NCBI RefSeq assembly: GCF_016458305.1
Contig: NZ_JAEMHL010000013.1
Span: forward strand, 1 to 64,000
Source: Geomonas anaerohicana
GTDB lineage: Bacteria > Desulfobacterota > Desulfuromonadia > Geobacterales > Geobacteraceae
Reading direction: 5' to 3'
DNA: 64,000 bases
A model generated the notes under the pieces. That model ran no database searches. It was not told the DNA's origin and was given only the letters and a program-made list of their open reading frames with translations. A program made the position numbers and the translations under genes. This document shows, in pieces, positions 49,213 through 61,261 of the stretch; the first letter of the stretch is position 1; every line of letters begins with the position of its first letter.

Positions 49213-49296
49213 TGGTTCCCAAGCTCCAGCTTGGGAACCCCATAGTGTGCAAAGCTCCAGCTTTGCGTTCCCAAGGTGGACCTTGGGAACGAGATC
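49213..49296. repeat. Dispersed multi-hairpin element (GTTCCCAAG type, reverse copy)
   Basis: GGTTCCCAAGCTCCAGCTTGGGAACC, an AAAGCTCCAGCTTTGC stem, and GTTCCCAAGGTGGACCTTGGGAAC follow in a row. This is the reverse orientation of the copy at 26924-27042. Confidence 0.8.
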
Positions 49297-49380
49297 AAAT
49301 AGGATCAGCATTGAGGTTTCGCCGCAGCGTCCCCCTCTCCCAGAGTGAGAGGGGATGGACAGGTGGTGTGGAGGACAAAA

Positions 49381-49415
49381 AAAGGGGACGGTGCCGACAG
49401 GCCCGTCCCCTTTTG
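49381..49415 (-). terminator. Terminator of fabH
   Basis: AAAAGGGGACGG / CCGTCCCCTTTT forms a 12-bp stem. On the minus strand a run of seven or more T follows. It lies 45 nt past the fabH stop. Confidence 0.85.
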
Positions 49416-49460
49416 CAAATTCAGCTTTTTCTCAACCTTAACCTCAGCCTTAACCTTTTG

Positions 49461-50441
49461 CTAAGCCCTGAACAGCACGCCTCCCCAGGAAAGCCCGCCG
49501 CCGAACCCCATCATCAGCACCAGTTCCCCCGGCTTGATCACGCCGTTTCTCCGGTTCTCGTCCAGGGCGAGCCCCACGGATCCGGCGGCGGTGTTGCCGT
49601 AACGGTCCAGGTTGAGCAAAAACTTCTCCTTCGGTATCCCGGTCTTCTTGGAGATGAAGTCGATGATGCGCACGTTGGCCTGGTGCGGGATGATGTGGTC
49701 GATCTCCTCAGGCTTGACACCACCTCGCTCGGAAAGGTCGGTGATGATGCGCGGAATGACGTCGGTGGCGAAGGAGAACACGCTTTTGCCCGCCATCCTG
49801 AAGGTGTTTTCCTTGGCCGCGATGCTCTCGGCGCTGACCGGCTTCCTCGATCCGGAAGAAGGGACTTGGATCAGCTCCCAGCCGTTGCCGTCGCTTTGCA
49901 TCACCGAATGCTGGATCCCCTTTCCCGACAGCCCCGCCCCCAGGATCACTGCCCCGGCACCGTCACCGAACAGCGGCGCGGTGGTCTTGTCGTCCATATC
50001 GAGGATCTTGGAATAGGTATCGGCACCGATCAGGAGCACCTTGCGGTACTTTCCGGAGCGGATCAGGTTGTCCGCGACTTCCATGCCATAGATGAAGCTG
50101 CTGCAGACCGCGTTCATGTCGAAGGCGAACGCCTTGGCGGCGCCGATGTTCTTCTGCACCATGCAGGCGGTGGCGGGAAGGATCATGTCGGGGGTGGAAG
50201 TGGCGACGATGATGCAGTCGAGTTCGAGGGGGTCGACGTCGGCATTTTCAAGGGCGAGTAGGGCGGCGCTGGTGGCGAGATCGGAGGTCGCTTCCTCCGC
50301 TGCGGCAAAGCGCCGTTCCCGGATGCCGGTCCGGGAGTGGATCCACTGGTCCGCGTCATCCACCAGGTAGTCGAAGTGAGCATTGGGGACGACCCGCGCC
50401 GGCACGTAGCCGCCGGTCCCCAGGATTTCCGCACGTATCAT
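49461..50441 (-). CDS. fabH: Beta-ketoacyl-ACP synthase III
   Basis: The product is 326 aa. The catalytic triad is C113 in NAVCSSF, His in IPHQANVRI and Asn in YGNTAAGS. GTGGYVPARVV and GFGGGLSWGGVLFRA are further family signatures. It starts fatty acid synthesis by condensing acetyl-CoA with malonyl-ACP. It is monocistronic, away from other fab genes, so it may be a second or specialised copy. Confidence 0.94.
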   Translation of the reverse strand: MIRAEILGTGGYVPARVVPNAHFDYLVDDADQWIHSRTGIRERRFAAAEEATSDLATSAALLALENADVDPLELDCIIVATSTPDMILPATACMVQKNIGAAKAFAFDMNAVCSSFIYGMEVADNLIRSGKYRKVLLIGADTYSKILDMDDKTTAPLFGDGAGAVILGAGLSGKGIQHSVMQSDGNGWELIQVPSSGSRKPVSAESIAAKENTFRMAGKSVFSFATDVIPRIITDLSERGGVKPEEIDHIIPHQANVRIIDFISKKTGIPKEKFLLNLDRYGNTAAGSVGLALDENRRNGVIKPGELVLMMGFGGGLSWGGVLFRA

Positions 50442-50517
50442 GTAGAGAGCGCCTCCCTTGCTTCCCGCTTGGACGGCCGGGAAACGCTACCCTTATCTCA
50501 CAATAAAATAGCGTTTG

Positions 50518-50829
50518 TCAATTATCTCCTTTGAAAAACGCGGCATCAACGACGCCGTAGGCCCACACGATCATGAATCCGCCCAAAAGCCATTTTACGT
50601 AAGGGGAATCCATCTGGATCGCTGCCAGCACCTGTTCCGGGGTGAGTCCCTGCTTGCCGGCCACCATCAGTTTCCCGGCGCTCCTAAGCCCGATAAAGAG
50701 CCCGCCCAGCAGGAAAACGTTGTCGAGCAGGAGCATTACGCCTCCCTTGACACGGCTCCCCCGGTACAGTTGCCCCAGCCCGGGGAGCACCAGGGCGGAA
50801 AGTGCGATGCATTTGATCCTGTTCGACAT
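50518..50829 (-). CDS. Small membrane protein, 103 aa
   Basis: The product is 103 aa. It has three hydrophobic stretches (LSALVLPGLGQLYRG, VMLLLDNVFLLGGLFIGL and VKWLLGGFMIVWAYGVVDAAFF). The LPGLGQLYRG start is typical of TM2/DUF5683-like proteins. Function unknown. It lies upstream of fabH by 76 nt, on the same strand, and may share a transcript. Confidence 0.7.
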   Translation of the reverse strand: MSNRIKCIALSALVLPGLGQLYRGSRVKGGVMLLLDNVFLLGGLFIGLRSAGKLMVAGKQGLTPEQVLAAIQMDSPYVKWLLGGFMIVWAYGVVDAAFFKGDN

Positions 50830-50916
50830 CCATATCTCCTTGTCACGCCCACTGCTGGGCGGCGATTGATTAAATTGTGTTGTGCGACGGGCCGAATTTT
50901 GTTAGTTATCATCGCT

Positions 50917-51492
50917 ATGGACCAAGCCGAACGCATCAAAAGGCGCGACGCCATCATTCCGCTTTTGAAGGATCCGGACGCTGAGGTGCGTCTGGCGGCC
51001 TCGACCGCCCTGGAGGCCCTGGAGGCTGCGGAGAGCCTCGAAGAGGTCTTCGATCGCCTGAAGCGGGGCGACCGCGCCACCAAGGTGGCCGCCATCTACG
51101 CGCTGGGGCGGATCGGCGACGACAGGGTGCTGCCGATCCTCTACTACTGCGCGGGGAGACCCGAAGAGGACATCCGCTGCGCGGCGGTCAAGGTCCTGGG
51201 AGAACTGGCCCGCCCCGACGCGCTCCCCACGCTGCTGGAAAAGCTGCAGGATCCTGCCGTCACCGTGCGGGCCCTGGCCATCGAGGCCGTGTCACGCTAC
51301 CGCAACCCCTCACTGGCCCCCAAACTCGCCCCGTTCCTCCAAGCCAACGACGGCATCCTCGATGCCGAAGCCGCCCTCGCCCTGGGCCGCATCGGGGGAA
51401 GCTCCCCCTCCGATGCCGTGATCAAACTCCTTACCTCGCCCTTCGACAAGACCCGCGCTGCCGCCGCCACGGCCCTGGCGCAGCTCCCCTGA
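50917..51492 (+). CDS. HEAT-repeat protein
   Basis: The product is 191 aa built from about five HEAT-like repeats of roughly 31 residues. They show DPDAEVRLAASTALEAL, DRATKVAAIYALGRIGD, EEDIRCAAVKVLGELARPD, DPAVTVRALAIEAVSRYRNP and ILDAEAALALGRIGG. It is a binding scaffold, possibly of the PBS-lyase/YbbK type. No catalytic motif is present. The ATG at 50917 begins the first repeat; the longer frame reaches into the opposite-strand gene. Confidence 0.83.
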   Translation: MDQAERIKRRDAIIPLLKDPDAEVRLAASTALEALEAAESLEEVFDRLKRGDRATKVAAIYALGRIGDDRVLPILYYCAGRPEEDIRCAAVKVLGELARPDALPTLLEKLQDPAVTVRALAIEAVSRYRNPSLAPKLAPFLQANDGILDAEAALALGRIGGSSPSDAVIKLLTSPFDKTRAAAATALAQLP

Positions 51493-51496
51493 TCCT

Positions 51497-52237
51497 TCAA
51501 GCTCCCCCGTCGGTAAGCTCAAGAAACCCTTCCACTATGTGGCCGTCCAGCACGGTGCCGCGCGCCCGTCTGAGCGCCTCGACCGCCTCGTCCCGCAGCA
51601 TCGGGCGCTGGTAAGTCCGCAGCGTGGTCGTTGCATTGTAAAAGTCCGCCACCGCGACCACGGCGCACGGCACCCCCAGGCAGAGGGTGCGCGCCGATTC
51701 CGGGTAACCGGTCCGGTCGAAGCGCACGTGGTGCGCGAGCACCGCCTCGACCACGCTGGCCGGCACTCCTGCCATCCCGCGCACGATCTCGGCACCGTAC
51801 TCCGGGTGCTTCTGCATCTCCAGCACCTCATCACCGGACAGCTTCCCCGGCTTATCCAAGATACAGAGAGCGACCCTGGTCTTGCCGATGTCGTGGAGAA
51901 AACCAGCCAGGCCGCACTGCGCCACCTGTTCGGCTTCATGCCCAAGCGACGCCGCCAGTGCCAGGGCCAGCAGGCCGACACTGACGCTGTGCCGGAAGGT
52001 GTAGCCGTCATCGTCGCGGGTCGGATCCAACTGCAGCAAGGAAGCCGGATCCTTGAGCGCGGCCCGCGCCAGGGCGCGCACCCGGTCCATGAGAGGCTCG
52101 GCAGCCGGGATCATGCCGTTGCCGATCTCCTGAAAAATCTCCCGCAGCACGCCGACGGCGTCGCTGCAGAGCGTGGACAACCGGCTCATTTCACTGGAAG
52201 AGAGTGACTTTGCTCTTTTGTTGTCAGCAGTGGCCAC
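51497..52237 (-). CDS. HD-GYP-domain phosphodiesterase
   Basis: The product is 246 aa from a GTG at 52237. An N-terminal helical part of about 80 residues precedes the HD-GYP domain. It has FRHSVSVGLLALAL, FLHDIGKT and VLAHHVRFDRTGYP. HD-GYP enzymes degrade c-di-GMP. GYP is intact, though the usual DGxGYP reads DRTGYP. The GTG was chosen because GGAGG lies just upstream and a TTGACA/TAAAAT promoter lies ahead of it. The frame opens 38 codons earlier (52351) inside that promoter region. Converges with the HEAT gene. Confidence 0.82.
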   Translation of the reverse strand: MATADNKRAKSLSSSEMSRLSTLCSDAVGVLREIFQEIGNGMIPAAEPLMDRVRALARAALKDPASLLQLDPTRDDDGYTFRHSVSVGLLALALAASLGHEAEQVAQCGLAGFLHDIGKTRVALCILDKPGKLSGDEVLEMQKHPEYGAEIVRGMAGVPASVVEAVLAHHVRFDRTGYPESARTLCLGVPCAVVAVADFYNATTTLRTYQRPMLRDEAVEALRRARGTVLDGHIVEGFLELTDGGA

Positions 52238-52278
52238 CGGGCCTCCTGGTTCGGGCAAACCGTCAAAAGGAAGCAGTG

Positions 52279-52308
52279 ATTTTATCTTAGCCGGGGAATC
52301 GTTGTCAA
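52279..52308 (-). promoter_or_regulatory. Sigma-70 promoter upstream of the HD-GYP gene
   Basis: On the minus strand, TTGACA (complement of 52303-52308) and TAAAAT (complement of 52279-52284) are 18 bp apart. They lie 42 nt upstream of the chosen GTG and within the longer open frame, which argues for the internal start. Confidence 0.65.
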
Positions 52309-52414
52309 ACTGAATGGAAGGCAGGGCCCGCAAGCGCGCCAGTGTTGACACTGTTTACCAAAAAGCTTAGGATTACGTAGTTTTTCACTCGCCCTCGGCG
52401 AGGCTTGGGGGGGT

Positions 52415-53776
52415 ATGGCAAAGGTAAAGGTGAAGACCGGGTACGTCTGCTCCGACTGTGGCGCGACCTATCCCAAATGGCAGGGGCACTGCAGCGCCTG
52501 CGACGCCTGGAGCACCATCAAGGAGGTGCGCCTGGGCGCCGAGCCGCGTGCCGGCCGGCGCGACGGTTTTGCCGGAGCCACCTCGGCAGTGACCTTGCTG
52601 GGCGAGGTGAGTTGCACCGAGGAAGCCCGCTTCTCCAGCGGCAGCGAAGAGTTCGACCGGGTGCTGGGGGGAGGTTTCGTCCCCGGCTCCGTAATCCTGA
52701 TCGGCGGCGACCCCGGCGCCGGAAAGAGCACCATACTGCTGCAGACCATGTGTCACGCCGCGGCCAGCAAGGAGGTGCTCTACGTCTCGGGGGAGGAATC
52801 CCTGCAGCAGATAGCAGGGCGCGCCCGCAGGCTGCAACTGCCGCTGGACCGGGTCAAGATGCTGGCGGAGAGTTCCGTGGAGCGGGTCCTGGAGGCGGCC
52901 GACAGCGTACGCCCCGAGGTGGTGGTCATCGACTCGATCCAGGTGATGCAGTCGGCAGGCATCGACGCCGCGCCGGGCGGGGTATCCCAGGTGCGCGAGT
53001 CGGCAGCGGCCTTCACCTGCTACGCCAAGACCTCCGGGGTGGTGCTGATCATGGTCGGTCACGTCACCAAGGACCAGTCCCTGGCCGGCCCCATGACCCT
53101 GTCGCACATGGTGGACACCCAGGTGATGCTCTCCTCCACCGAGGATGCCCGCTACCGCCTGATGCGCACCACCAAGAACCGCTTCGGACCGGTGAACGAA
53201 CTCGGGGTCTTCGCCATGACCGAGCGGGGGCTGCGCGAGGTAAAAAATCCCTCGGCGATCTTCCTGACGCGCACCGAGACGGCGGCGCCGGGAAGTCTCA
53301 TCAGCGTGCTCTGGGAAGGGACCCGGCCGCTGCTCGTGGAGATACAGTCGCTGGTGGTGTCGGCCCAGTACGGCTCGCCGCGCCGGCTCGGCATCGGCCT
53401 GGACCAGAACCGCATCGCCATGATCCTCGCCGTCATCACCAAGCACGGCGGGCTGGTGCTCTCCGACCAGGACGTCTTCGTCAACGTGGTGGGCGGGATC
53501 CGGGTGCTGGAAACCAGCGCCGACTTGGCCGTTGCGCTCGCCATCGTCTCCAGCTTCAGAAATTCGCTGCTCCCCCAGGACCTGCTGGTATTCGGGGAGG
53601 TGGGGCTCTCCGGCGAGATACGCCCGGTTTCCAACGGCGAGTCCAGGCTGAAGGAGGGGGTGAAGCACGGTTTCACCCGCGCCATCGTCCCCAAGGGGAA
53701 CGCACCCAAGAAGGAGATCGCCGGGATGAAAGTGGTCGGGGTCACCTCGCTCGCGGAGGCCCTCGACGCCATCTAG
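52415..53776 (+). CDS. radA: DNA repair protein RadA (RecA-like)
   Basis: The product is 453 aa. The zinc finger uses C12, C15, C26 and C29. The Walker A is GGDPGAGKST, the RadA-specific KNRFG motif is present, and the Lon-like C-terminal domain has GGIRVLETSADLAVALAI. It processes recombination intermediates by branch migration. Its ATG is preceded by a GGGGGG stretch. The sequence looks complete. It diverges from the HD-GYP gene. Confidence 0.95.
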   Translation: MAKVKVKTGYVCSDCGATYPKWQGHCSACDAWSTIKEVRLGAEPRAGRRDGFAGATSAVTLLGEVSCTEEARFSSGSEEFDRVLGGGFVPGSVILIGGDPGAGKSTILLQTMCHAAASKEVLYVSGEESLQQIAGRARRLQLPLDRVKMLAESSVERVLEAADSVRPEVVVIDSIQVMQSAGIDAAPGGVSQVRESAAAFTCYAKTSGVVLIMVGHVTKDQSLAGPMTLSHMVDTQVMLSSTEDARYRLMRTTKNRFGPVNELGVFAMTERGLREVKNPSAIFLTRTETAAPGSLISVLWEGTRPLLVEIQSLVVSAQYGSPRRLGIGLDQNRIAMILAVITKHGGLVLSDQDVFVNVVGGIRVLETSADLAVALAIVSSFRNSLLPQDLLVFGEVGLSGEIRPVSNGESRLKEGVKHGFTRAIVPKGNAPKKEIAGMKVVGVTSLAEALDAI

Positions 53777-53903
53777 AGCCGCTTTGGGAGCCCAGGCAGC
53801 GGAGAATACGTTTTTCGCCGTCTTTTCGTTAAGAGGAAAATTTCACTTTACTAATTTAGAAAAATCCTCTTTAATGTCGTATTGATTAGAAAGGGTAGGT
53901 GTC

Positions 53904-54260
53904 ATGAATACCGAAAAGCTCGAGTACTTCAGAGGTATCCTGCAGGAAGAGAAACGATCGCTCTTGGAAGAGGCCGGCCGGACCGTCATGGAAATGAACT
54001 CCGACACGACCAACTTTCCTGACCCGACCGACCGTGCCACCCAGGAATCGGACCGCACCTTCGAATTGCGCATCCGGGACCGCGAGCGCAAGCTGATCGT
54101 CAAGATCCAGGAAGCGCTGAACCGCATCGATCAAGGCACCTTCGGCATCTGCGAGGTGTGCGAAGAGGACATCAGCGAAGCGCGCCTCAAGGCCCGCCCG
54201 GTGACCACCCTCTGCATCGACTGCAAGATGGAGCAGGAAAAGAAAGAACGGTTCCGCTAG
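53904..54260 (+). CDS. DksA/TraR-family zinc-finger protein
   Basis: The product is 118 aa. The zinc finger has C83, C86, C104 and C107 (CEVCEED ... TTLCIDCK). The N-terminal coiled coil ends in a tip with DPTDRA (D40, D43, A45), which fits the DxxDxA motif that DksA uses to enter the RNA polymerase secondary channel. It could therefore act with ppGpp on transcription. It is followed after 39 nt by the GAF kinase gene. Confidence 0.92.
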   Translation: MNTEKLEYFRGILQEEKRSLLEEAGRTVMEMNSDTTNFPDPTDRATQESDRTFELRIRDRERKLIVKIQEALNRIDQGTFGICEVCEEDISEARLKARPVTTLCIDCKMEQEKKERFR

Positions 54261-54299
54261 TTCTCCCCATCCCACGAGTTGTCGTCCTTCGGAGTGCGC

Positions 54300-56603
54300 A
54301 TGGCTGCCCGGAAGGGAAATAACCTCCTGGAGCAAGCGTTACGTGTTGCCCAGTCATCCGGCCGCTCCCACCAGGGCCGGCTCCGCGGCCTGCTCCGCGC
54401 GGCTACCCGCGCCCCCGGTATTGCCTCAGCCTCACTGTTTCTTCCCGATTCTACAGAACCCGCTCTCACGGAATGTTTCAGCTCGGTGCTCTCAGGAGCG
54501 AGCCGCAGCTGCCTGATCCCTTATGGGCAAGGGTGCGCCGGCCGCGCCGCCGCCGACTTGCGCGAGGTCTACGGCACCTCGGTCGATCTGCACCCGGAAG
54601 AGCGCGGCGGCGGCGAGTCCGGTCAGTTTGTCGCCATCCCCATTCTCGACGGCACCGGGTTGACCGCAGTCCTGGCCCTGGCCTGTCCCGACCCCGTACT
54701 CCCCTCCGAAAGCGTCGCGCTTTGCCGGCAGTTGGTCCCCATCTTCTCGCTCACCCTCTCCGGCCTGGCGGCCGAGCAGGAAGCCCACAAGGCCCGCCGC
54801 GACCTGGCACTGATCTCGTCGCTGGGCCGGCTGATCGAGGCACCCGCCCCGGCAGCGATGCTGCTGCCGCAGGTCGTCAAGCTCTGCACCGGTTCAGGGG
54901 TCGCCGGCTGTGCCGTGATCCGGCTGGCAGCCAAGGGGCGCGCGCGGGGCCGGGTGTACAAAGGGTGCCACAGTAGCGTGAGGAGAGAGCTCACCGCGCT
55001 GCTCGAGTTCGAGCAGAGACTCTCGGTGCGCACCCTTGCCGCCGGCGCCACCCGGACCGACAAGCTTGCCCTGCCGGGATCATGCCGCTACGCCCTGTGC
55101 ACCCCGCTCACCTGCAACGGGCAGGAACTCGGGGCACTCACCCTTTTCGGTGGCGCCGACCTGGTAAGCACAGCCCAGGCGGAATTGGCCGGGACCGTGG
55201 CGCGCCTGGTGGCCGGTGCGTTGACCGAGGCCATCTGCGAGGAGCGGGTCGCCAGCTTCGATACCGAGAACGAGAAGAAGCTGAAGGAACTCTCCCTGCT
55301 GTACCGGCTGAGCAACACCATGCTCTCCACCATCAAGCTGAACAAGCTGATCCACCTGACCCTTACCGCCCTGACCTCAGGCCCCACCCCCTTCTTCGAT
55401 CGGGCCATGCTGTTTCTGGCCAACGAGCGCTCCGGGTCACTGGTGGGGATGCTGGGGGTCACGTCCGAGAACGCCCCGGTCCTGTCCATGCCGGGGGGGG
55501 GAGGCGACGACCTCCTCTCCAGCCGTTGGGACATCACCGAGGACGAGATGGCGGCCCAGCGGGAGTCCGAGTTCTCCCGGCAGGTGCAGGGAAAGAGGCT
55601 CGAACTGGACCCGACCTTGAACATTGCGTCGCAGGCGGTGCTCGAGAGGCGGTTGATCTACATCCCCGAAGAGACGGGCATCGGTTCCGACGCCTCGGCA
55701 GTAGCCCGCACCGCACTGGCCGCCTCCCCCCTGATCGCCCACGGACAGACGGTCGGCGTGGTGCTGGTGGACAACGCGCTCACCCTCTCCCCCATCACCC
55801 AGGAGCACCTGCGCTTTTTGCAGCTTTTCACCAACCAGGCCGGCATGGCGATCGAGAACTCGATGCTCTACAACCGGATCGAGGACGCGCACCGCCAGTT
55901 GAGCGAGGCCCAGGAGAACCTGCTCCAGAAGGAGCGTCTTGCGACCATAGGCGAGATGGCTGCCGGTATCGCCCACGAGTTGAAAGGGCCGCTGGTGTCC
56001 ATCGGTGGTTTTGCCGGTCGCCTGGCGCGCAAGCTCCCCGCCGAAAGTGACGAGTGGGCCAGCGCCGACCTGATCGTGCGCGAAGTGATACGCCTGGAAG
56101 GGATCCTTTCCGAGATCCTGCTCTTTTCCAAGAAGACCACCATCTGCTACACCCGCTGCAACATCGTGGATATCGTCAACGAGACTCTCACCATTACCGC
56201 GCCCACGGTCGAAGAGAAGCAGATCGAGATCAGCACCAAGTTTCCGCGTCAGCGCCAGGTCCTCCTCGGCGACTGCCAGCAGTTGAAGCAGGTGTTTATC
56301 AACATCATCCAGAACTCCCTCGAGGCCATGGCGCCGGGGGGGCAGCTCTCGATCCAGGTGCATCCCGCTGAGCTGGACGGCACGGATGCCATCGCGGTCA
56401 AGATCGTCGACACCGGCGGCGGCATCCCGCTCGAGCAGCTGAACAACATCTTCACCCCGTTCTTCACCACCAAGGCGAGCGGCACCGGTCTGGGTCTCCC
56501 CATCGCCAACCGGATCATCACCAACCACGGCGGCAAGATCCACGTCACCAACCACCCCGGCCTCGGCGCCGAATTCCGCATCGTCCTGCCCAAGCACTGG
56601 TAA
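54300..56603 (+). CDS. GAF-domain sensor histidine kinase
   Basis: The product is 767 aa, soluble, with at least two GAF domains: one near residues 50-170 and one near 340-540, the latter ending in FTNQAGMAIENSMLYNR. A dimerisation helix with IAHELKGPLVSIGGF and an ATPase with NIIQNSLEAMAPGG, DTGGGIP and GTGLGLPIANRI follow. No receiver is fused. The ATG at 54300 has GGAG five bases upstream and is preferred to the TTG frame start seven codons earlier. Its partner regulator is not adjacent. Confidence 0.9.
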   Translation: MAARKGNNLLEQALRVAQSSGRSHQGRLRGLLRAATRAPGIASASLFLPDSTEPALTECFSSVLSGASRSCLIPYGQGCAGRAAADLREVYGTSVDLHPEERGGGESGQFVAIPILDGTGLTAVLALACPDPVLPSESVALCRQLVPIFSLTLSGLAAEQEAHKARRDLALISSLGRLIEAPAPAAMLLPQVVKLCTGSGVAGCAVIRLAAKGRARGRVYKGCHSSVRRELTALLEFEQRLSVRTLAAGATRTDKLALPGSCRYALCTPLTCNGQELGALTLFGGADLVSTAQAELAGTVARLVAGALTEAICEERVASFDTENEKKLKELSLLYRLSNTMLSTIKLNKLIHLTLTALTSGPTPFFDRAMLFLANERSGSLVGMLGVTSENAPVLSMPGGGGDDLLSSRWDITEDEMAAQRESEFSRQVQGKRLELDPTLNIASQAVLERRLIYIPEETGIGSDASAVARTALAASPLIAHGQTVGVVLVDNALTLSPITQEHLRFLQLFTNQAGMAIENSMLYNRIEDAHRQLSEAQENLLQKERLATIGEMAAGIAHELKGPLVSIGGFAGRLARKLPAESDEWASADLIVREVIRLEGILSEILLFSKKTTICYTRCNIVDIVNETLTITAPTVEEKQIEISTKFPRQRQVLLGDCQQLKQVFINIIQNSLEAMAPGGQLSIQVHPAELDGTDAIAVKIVDTGGGIPLEQLNNIFTPFFTTKASGTGLGLPIANRIITNHGGKIHVTNHPGLGAEFRIVLPKHW

Positions 56604-56664
56604 CCTGCTACCCGCCGCAGCCAAAGGTATCGCCAAGGGTACTATGGCACTAAAAGGTTCGTAC

Positions 56665-56693
56665 TTGTCACCAGAGCCCGTTAGTTCTATCCT
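56665..56693 (+). promoter_or_regulatory. Candidate sigma-70 promoter for the flavodoxin-like gene
   Basis: TTGTCA (56665-56670), 17 bp, TATCCT (56688-56693). It lies 63 nt upstream of the GTG start. Confidence 0.45.
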
Positions 56694-56756
56694 CCCGAAA
56701 GCTCACCGTCCGCTGTGCGGCGCGGTGCTTAGAAACTCTACGGACCAGGAGGCAAC

Positions 56757-57401
56757 GTGAAAGTAATCGGAATCAACGGCAGCCCCAGGAAGCAATGGAA
56801 CACGGCGCAGGTGCTGCAAAAGGCTTTGGACGGGGCGGCGGCCCAAGGGGCGGAGACGGAGCTGATCCACCTCTACGACATCGACTTCAAGGGATGCACC
56901 AGCTGCTTCGCCTGCAAGCTCAAGGGGGGCAAGAGCTACGGGACGTGCGCCATGCGCGACGGTCTGACGCCGGTACTCGAGAAGATCGCCCAGGCGGACG
57001 GGCTGGTGCTCGGCTCGCCGGTCTACTTCGGTCGCGCGACGGGTGAGATGTGCTCCTTCCTGGAAAGGCTCCTGTTCCAGTACTTCGTCTACGCACAGCC
57101 GCCCGAGTCGCTGTTCGAGAGGAAGCTCAAAACCGCCTTCATCTACACCATGAACGTGCCCGAGGCTGTCATGCAGCAGATCAACTACGCGGTGCACATG
57201 GGCGGCAACGAAGCCTTCCTGACCCGCATCTTCGGCTCGTGCGAAACGCTCTGCTGCAACGAGACACTGCAGTTCGACGACTACGACAAGTACGTCTTCA
57301 GCTACTTCGACCCGCAGCAGCGGCGGGAACGGCACAGCGTGCTCTTCCCGGAGAACTGCCAGAAGGCCTTCGAACTGGGCCAGCGCCTGGTCTCGGCTTA
57401 G
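56757..57401 (+). CDS. Flavodoxin-family NAD(P)H-dependent oxidoreductase
   Basis: The product is 214 aa. FMN binding is shown by GINGSPRKQWNT at the N-terminus and GSPVYFGRATGEM in the middle. A Cys pair near residues 46-54 (GCTSCFACKL) is typical of the iron-sulfur-flavoprotein/NADPH-dependent FMN reductase branch, although the Fe-S ligand spacing is only partly matched. The start is GTG behind an AGGAGGCAAC site. It is likely cytosolic, with an unknown acceptor. A terminator follows. Confidence 0.88.
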   Translation: MKVIGINGSPRKQWNTAQVLQKALDGAAAQGAETELIHLYDIDFKGCTSCFACKLKGGKSYGTCAMRDGLTPVLEKIAQADGLVLGSPVYFGRATGEMCSFLERLLFQYFVYAQPPESLFERKLKTAFIYTMNVPEAVMQQINYAVHMGGNEAFLTRIFGSCETLCCNETLQFDDYDKYVFSYFDPQQRRERHSVLFPENCQKAFELGQRLVSA

Positions 57402-57430
57402 CCTTCCCAGCGGGTGGGCACCCACACTTA

Positions 57431-57470
57431 AAAAGGCGCCTGCATCGGTGATGCTGGCGCCTTTTCCTTT
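57431..57470 (+). terminator. Rho-independent terminator
   Basis: A GGCGCC stem with an inner GCATC/GATGC extension is followed by TTTTCCTTT. It lies 29 nt past the flavodoxin-like stop. Confidence 0.82.
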
Positions 57471-57571
57471 GCCGCCAACTCATAGGACTTTTAGCAGGTC
57501 CGACTTCTTCAAGTTTCATGAACCCGGTACCGATAATGATCTTATTACCACTGAACCGGGAGGGTTGAAGC

Positions 57572-58000
57572 ATGCCTATTGTGACTTGGGACGGAAGTCT
57601 GGCAGTTGGACACGAGATGATAGACCAGCACCATGAACACCTGGTGGAACTGCTCAACAAGACCTACGACGAATTCTGTGAAAAGAAGTCGAAGCAGAGT
57701 CTGGAGTCTGTGCTGGATGAACTCATCGATTACGCCACCTACCACTTCGCACAGGAAGAAGTGCTCATGGAAAAGGTCGCATTTCCCGCGACGGAAGAAC
57801 ACCTGGCCGAGCATGCTTTTTTCATCAGGAGAATCGGCGAGATCCAGAAGGAGTTCCTGGCCGGCACCAATGCCATCTCCCTGGAAATCATCACCTTCCT
57901 GAAGGACTGGCTGGTGCAGCATATCTCTCAGAAGGATTGCGATCTGGGTGCCTACGCCACGGCTCACGGAGGCAGCCCGGTCATCATCGACCTCGACTAA
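57572..58000 (+). CDS. Bacteriohemerythrin
   Basis: The product is 142 aa. The diiron site of hemerythrin is complete: H14 in VGHEMIDQHHEHL, the HFAQEE pair, the EHLAEHAFF His and the QHISQKD His/Asp at the end. Hemerythrins bind O2 and may buffer or sense it in these anaerobes. It is a single-domain form. Located between the flavodoxin-like gene and the large kinase, but with its own gap on each side. Confidence 0.94.
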   Translation: MPIVTWDGSLAVGHEMIDQHHEHLVELLNKTYDEFCEKKSKQSLESVLDELIDYATYHFAQEEVLMEKVAFPATEEHLAEHAFFIRRIGEIQKEFLAGTNAISLEIITFLKDWLVQHISQKDCDLGAYATAHGGSPVIIDLD

Positions 58001-58389
58001 CGCCGCCCCCAGCGCCATCCCCCTGAAGCGGGGGAAGGGATGCCGACCCCCGGCTCCCACCCCGCTCCTGCTTTACCTGCCTCGCCAACCGTTTCCCCCC
58101 GGCCCGAGAAGAAGCGCCCACTCCCCCTGTATCCATGCCCCTCGCAGGTCAGTTCCGAAAAACAATCCCGCCGTCAAGCCTCGCACGCCAAGCCATTCCC
58201 AACCACCGCCTTCTTCCCCGGCCATCTCGCCGCTAGTACCGACGGCAGGCCTGTAACAGGCGGGGCGGAAATGGTTCAAGTTCTCATGGCACTGCTCCGA
58301 TACGCTTCCACTAGCAGATGTGTCTGAAAAGGCAAAGGTGTTGATTGCAACAGAGGTGGCCAGAATGGTCACTGGTACGGGTAGAAGCC
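58001..58389. other. Intergenic stretch of 389 bp, no gene recognised
   Basis: The left part is C-rich with a CCCCCTGAAGCGGGGG hairpin near 58020-58035. Several short frames cross it but lack ribosome sites and family signal. No riboswitch or RNA motif could be recognised. The hybrid kinase promoter should lie in the right half. Confidence 0.5.
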
Positions 58390-61239
<2,850 letters not shown>

Positions 61240-61261
61240 CGATGGAGGAGATGACGGCGAA

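Noticed and set aside
52351..52351. The upstream GTG as start of the HD-GYP gene
   Set aside because: It lacks a ribosome site and would place a good -35/-10 promoter inside the coding sequence.
58073..58372. A 99-codon minus-strand frame in the gap before the hybrid kinase
   Set aside because: No ribosome site, odd composition, no recognised family.
58001..58389. Possible c-di-GMP (GEMM) riboswitch upstream of a signalling gene
   Set aside because: The conserved core stretches of the GEMM aptamer could not be found in this gap, or in the other long gaps.
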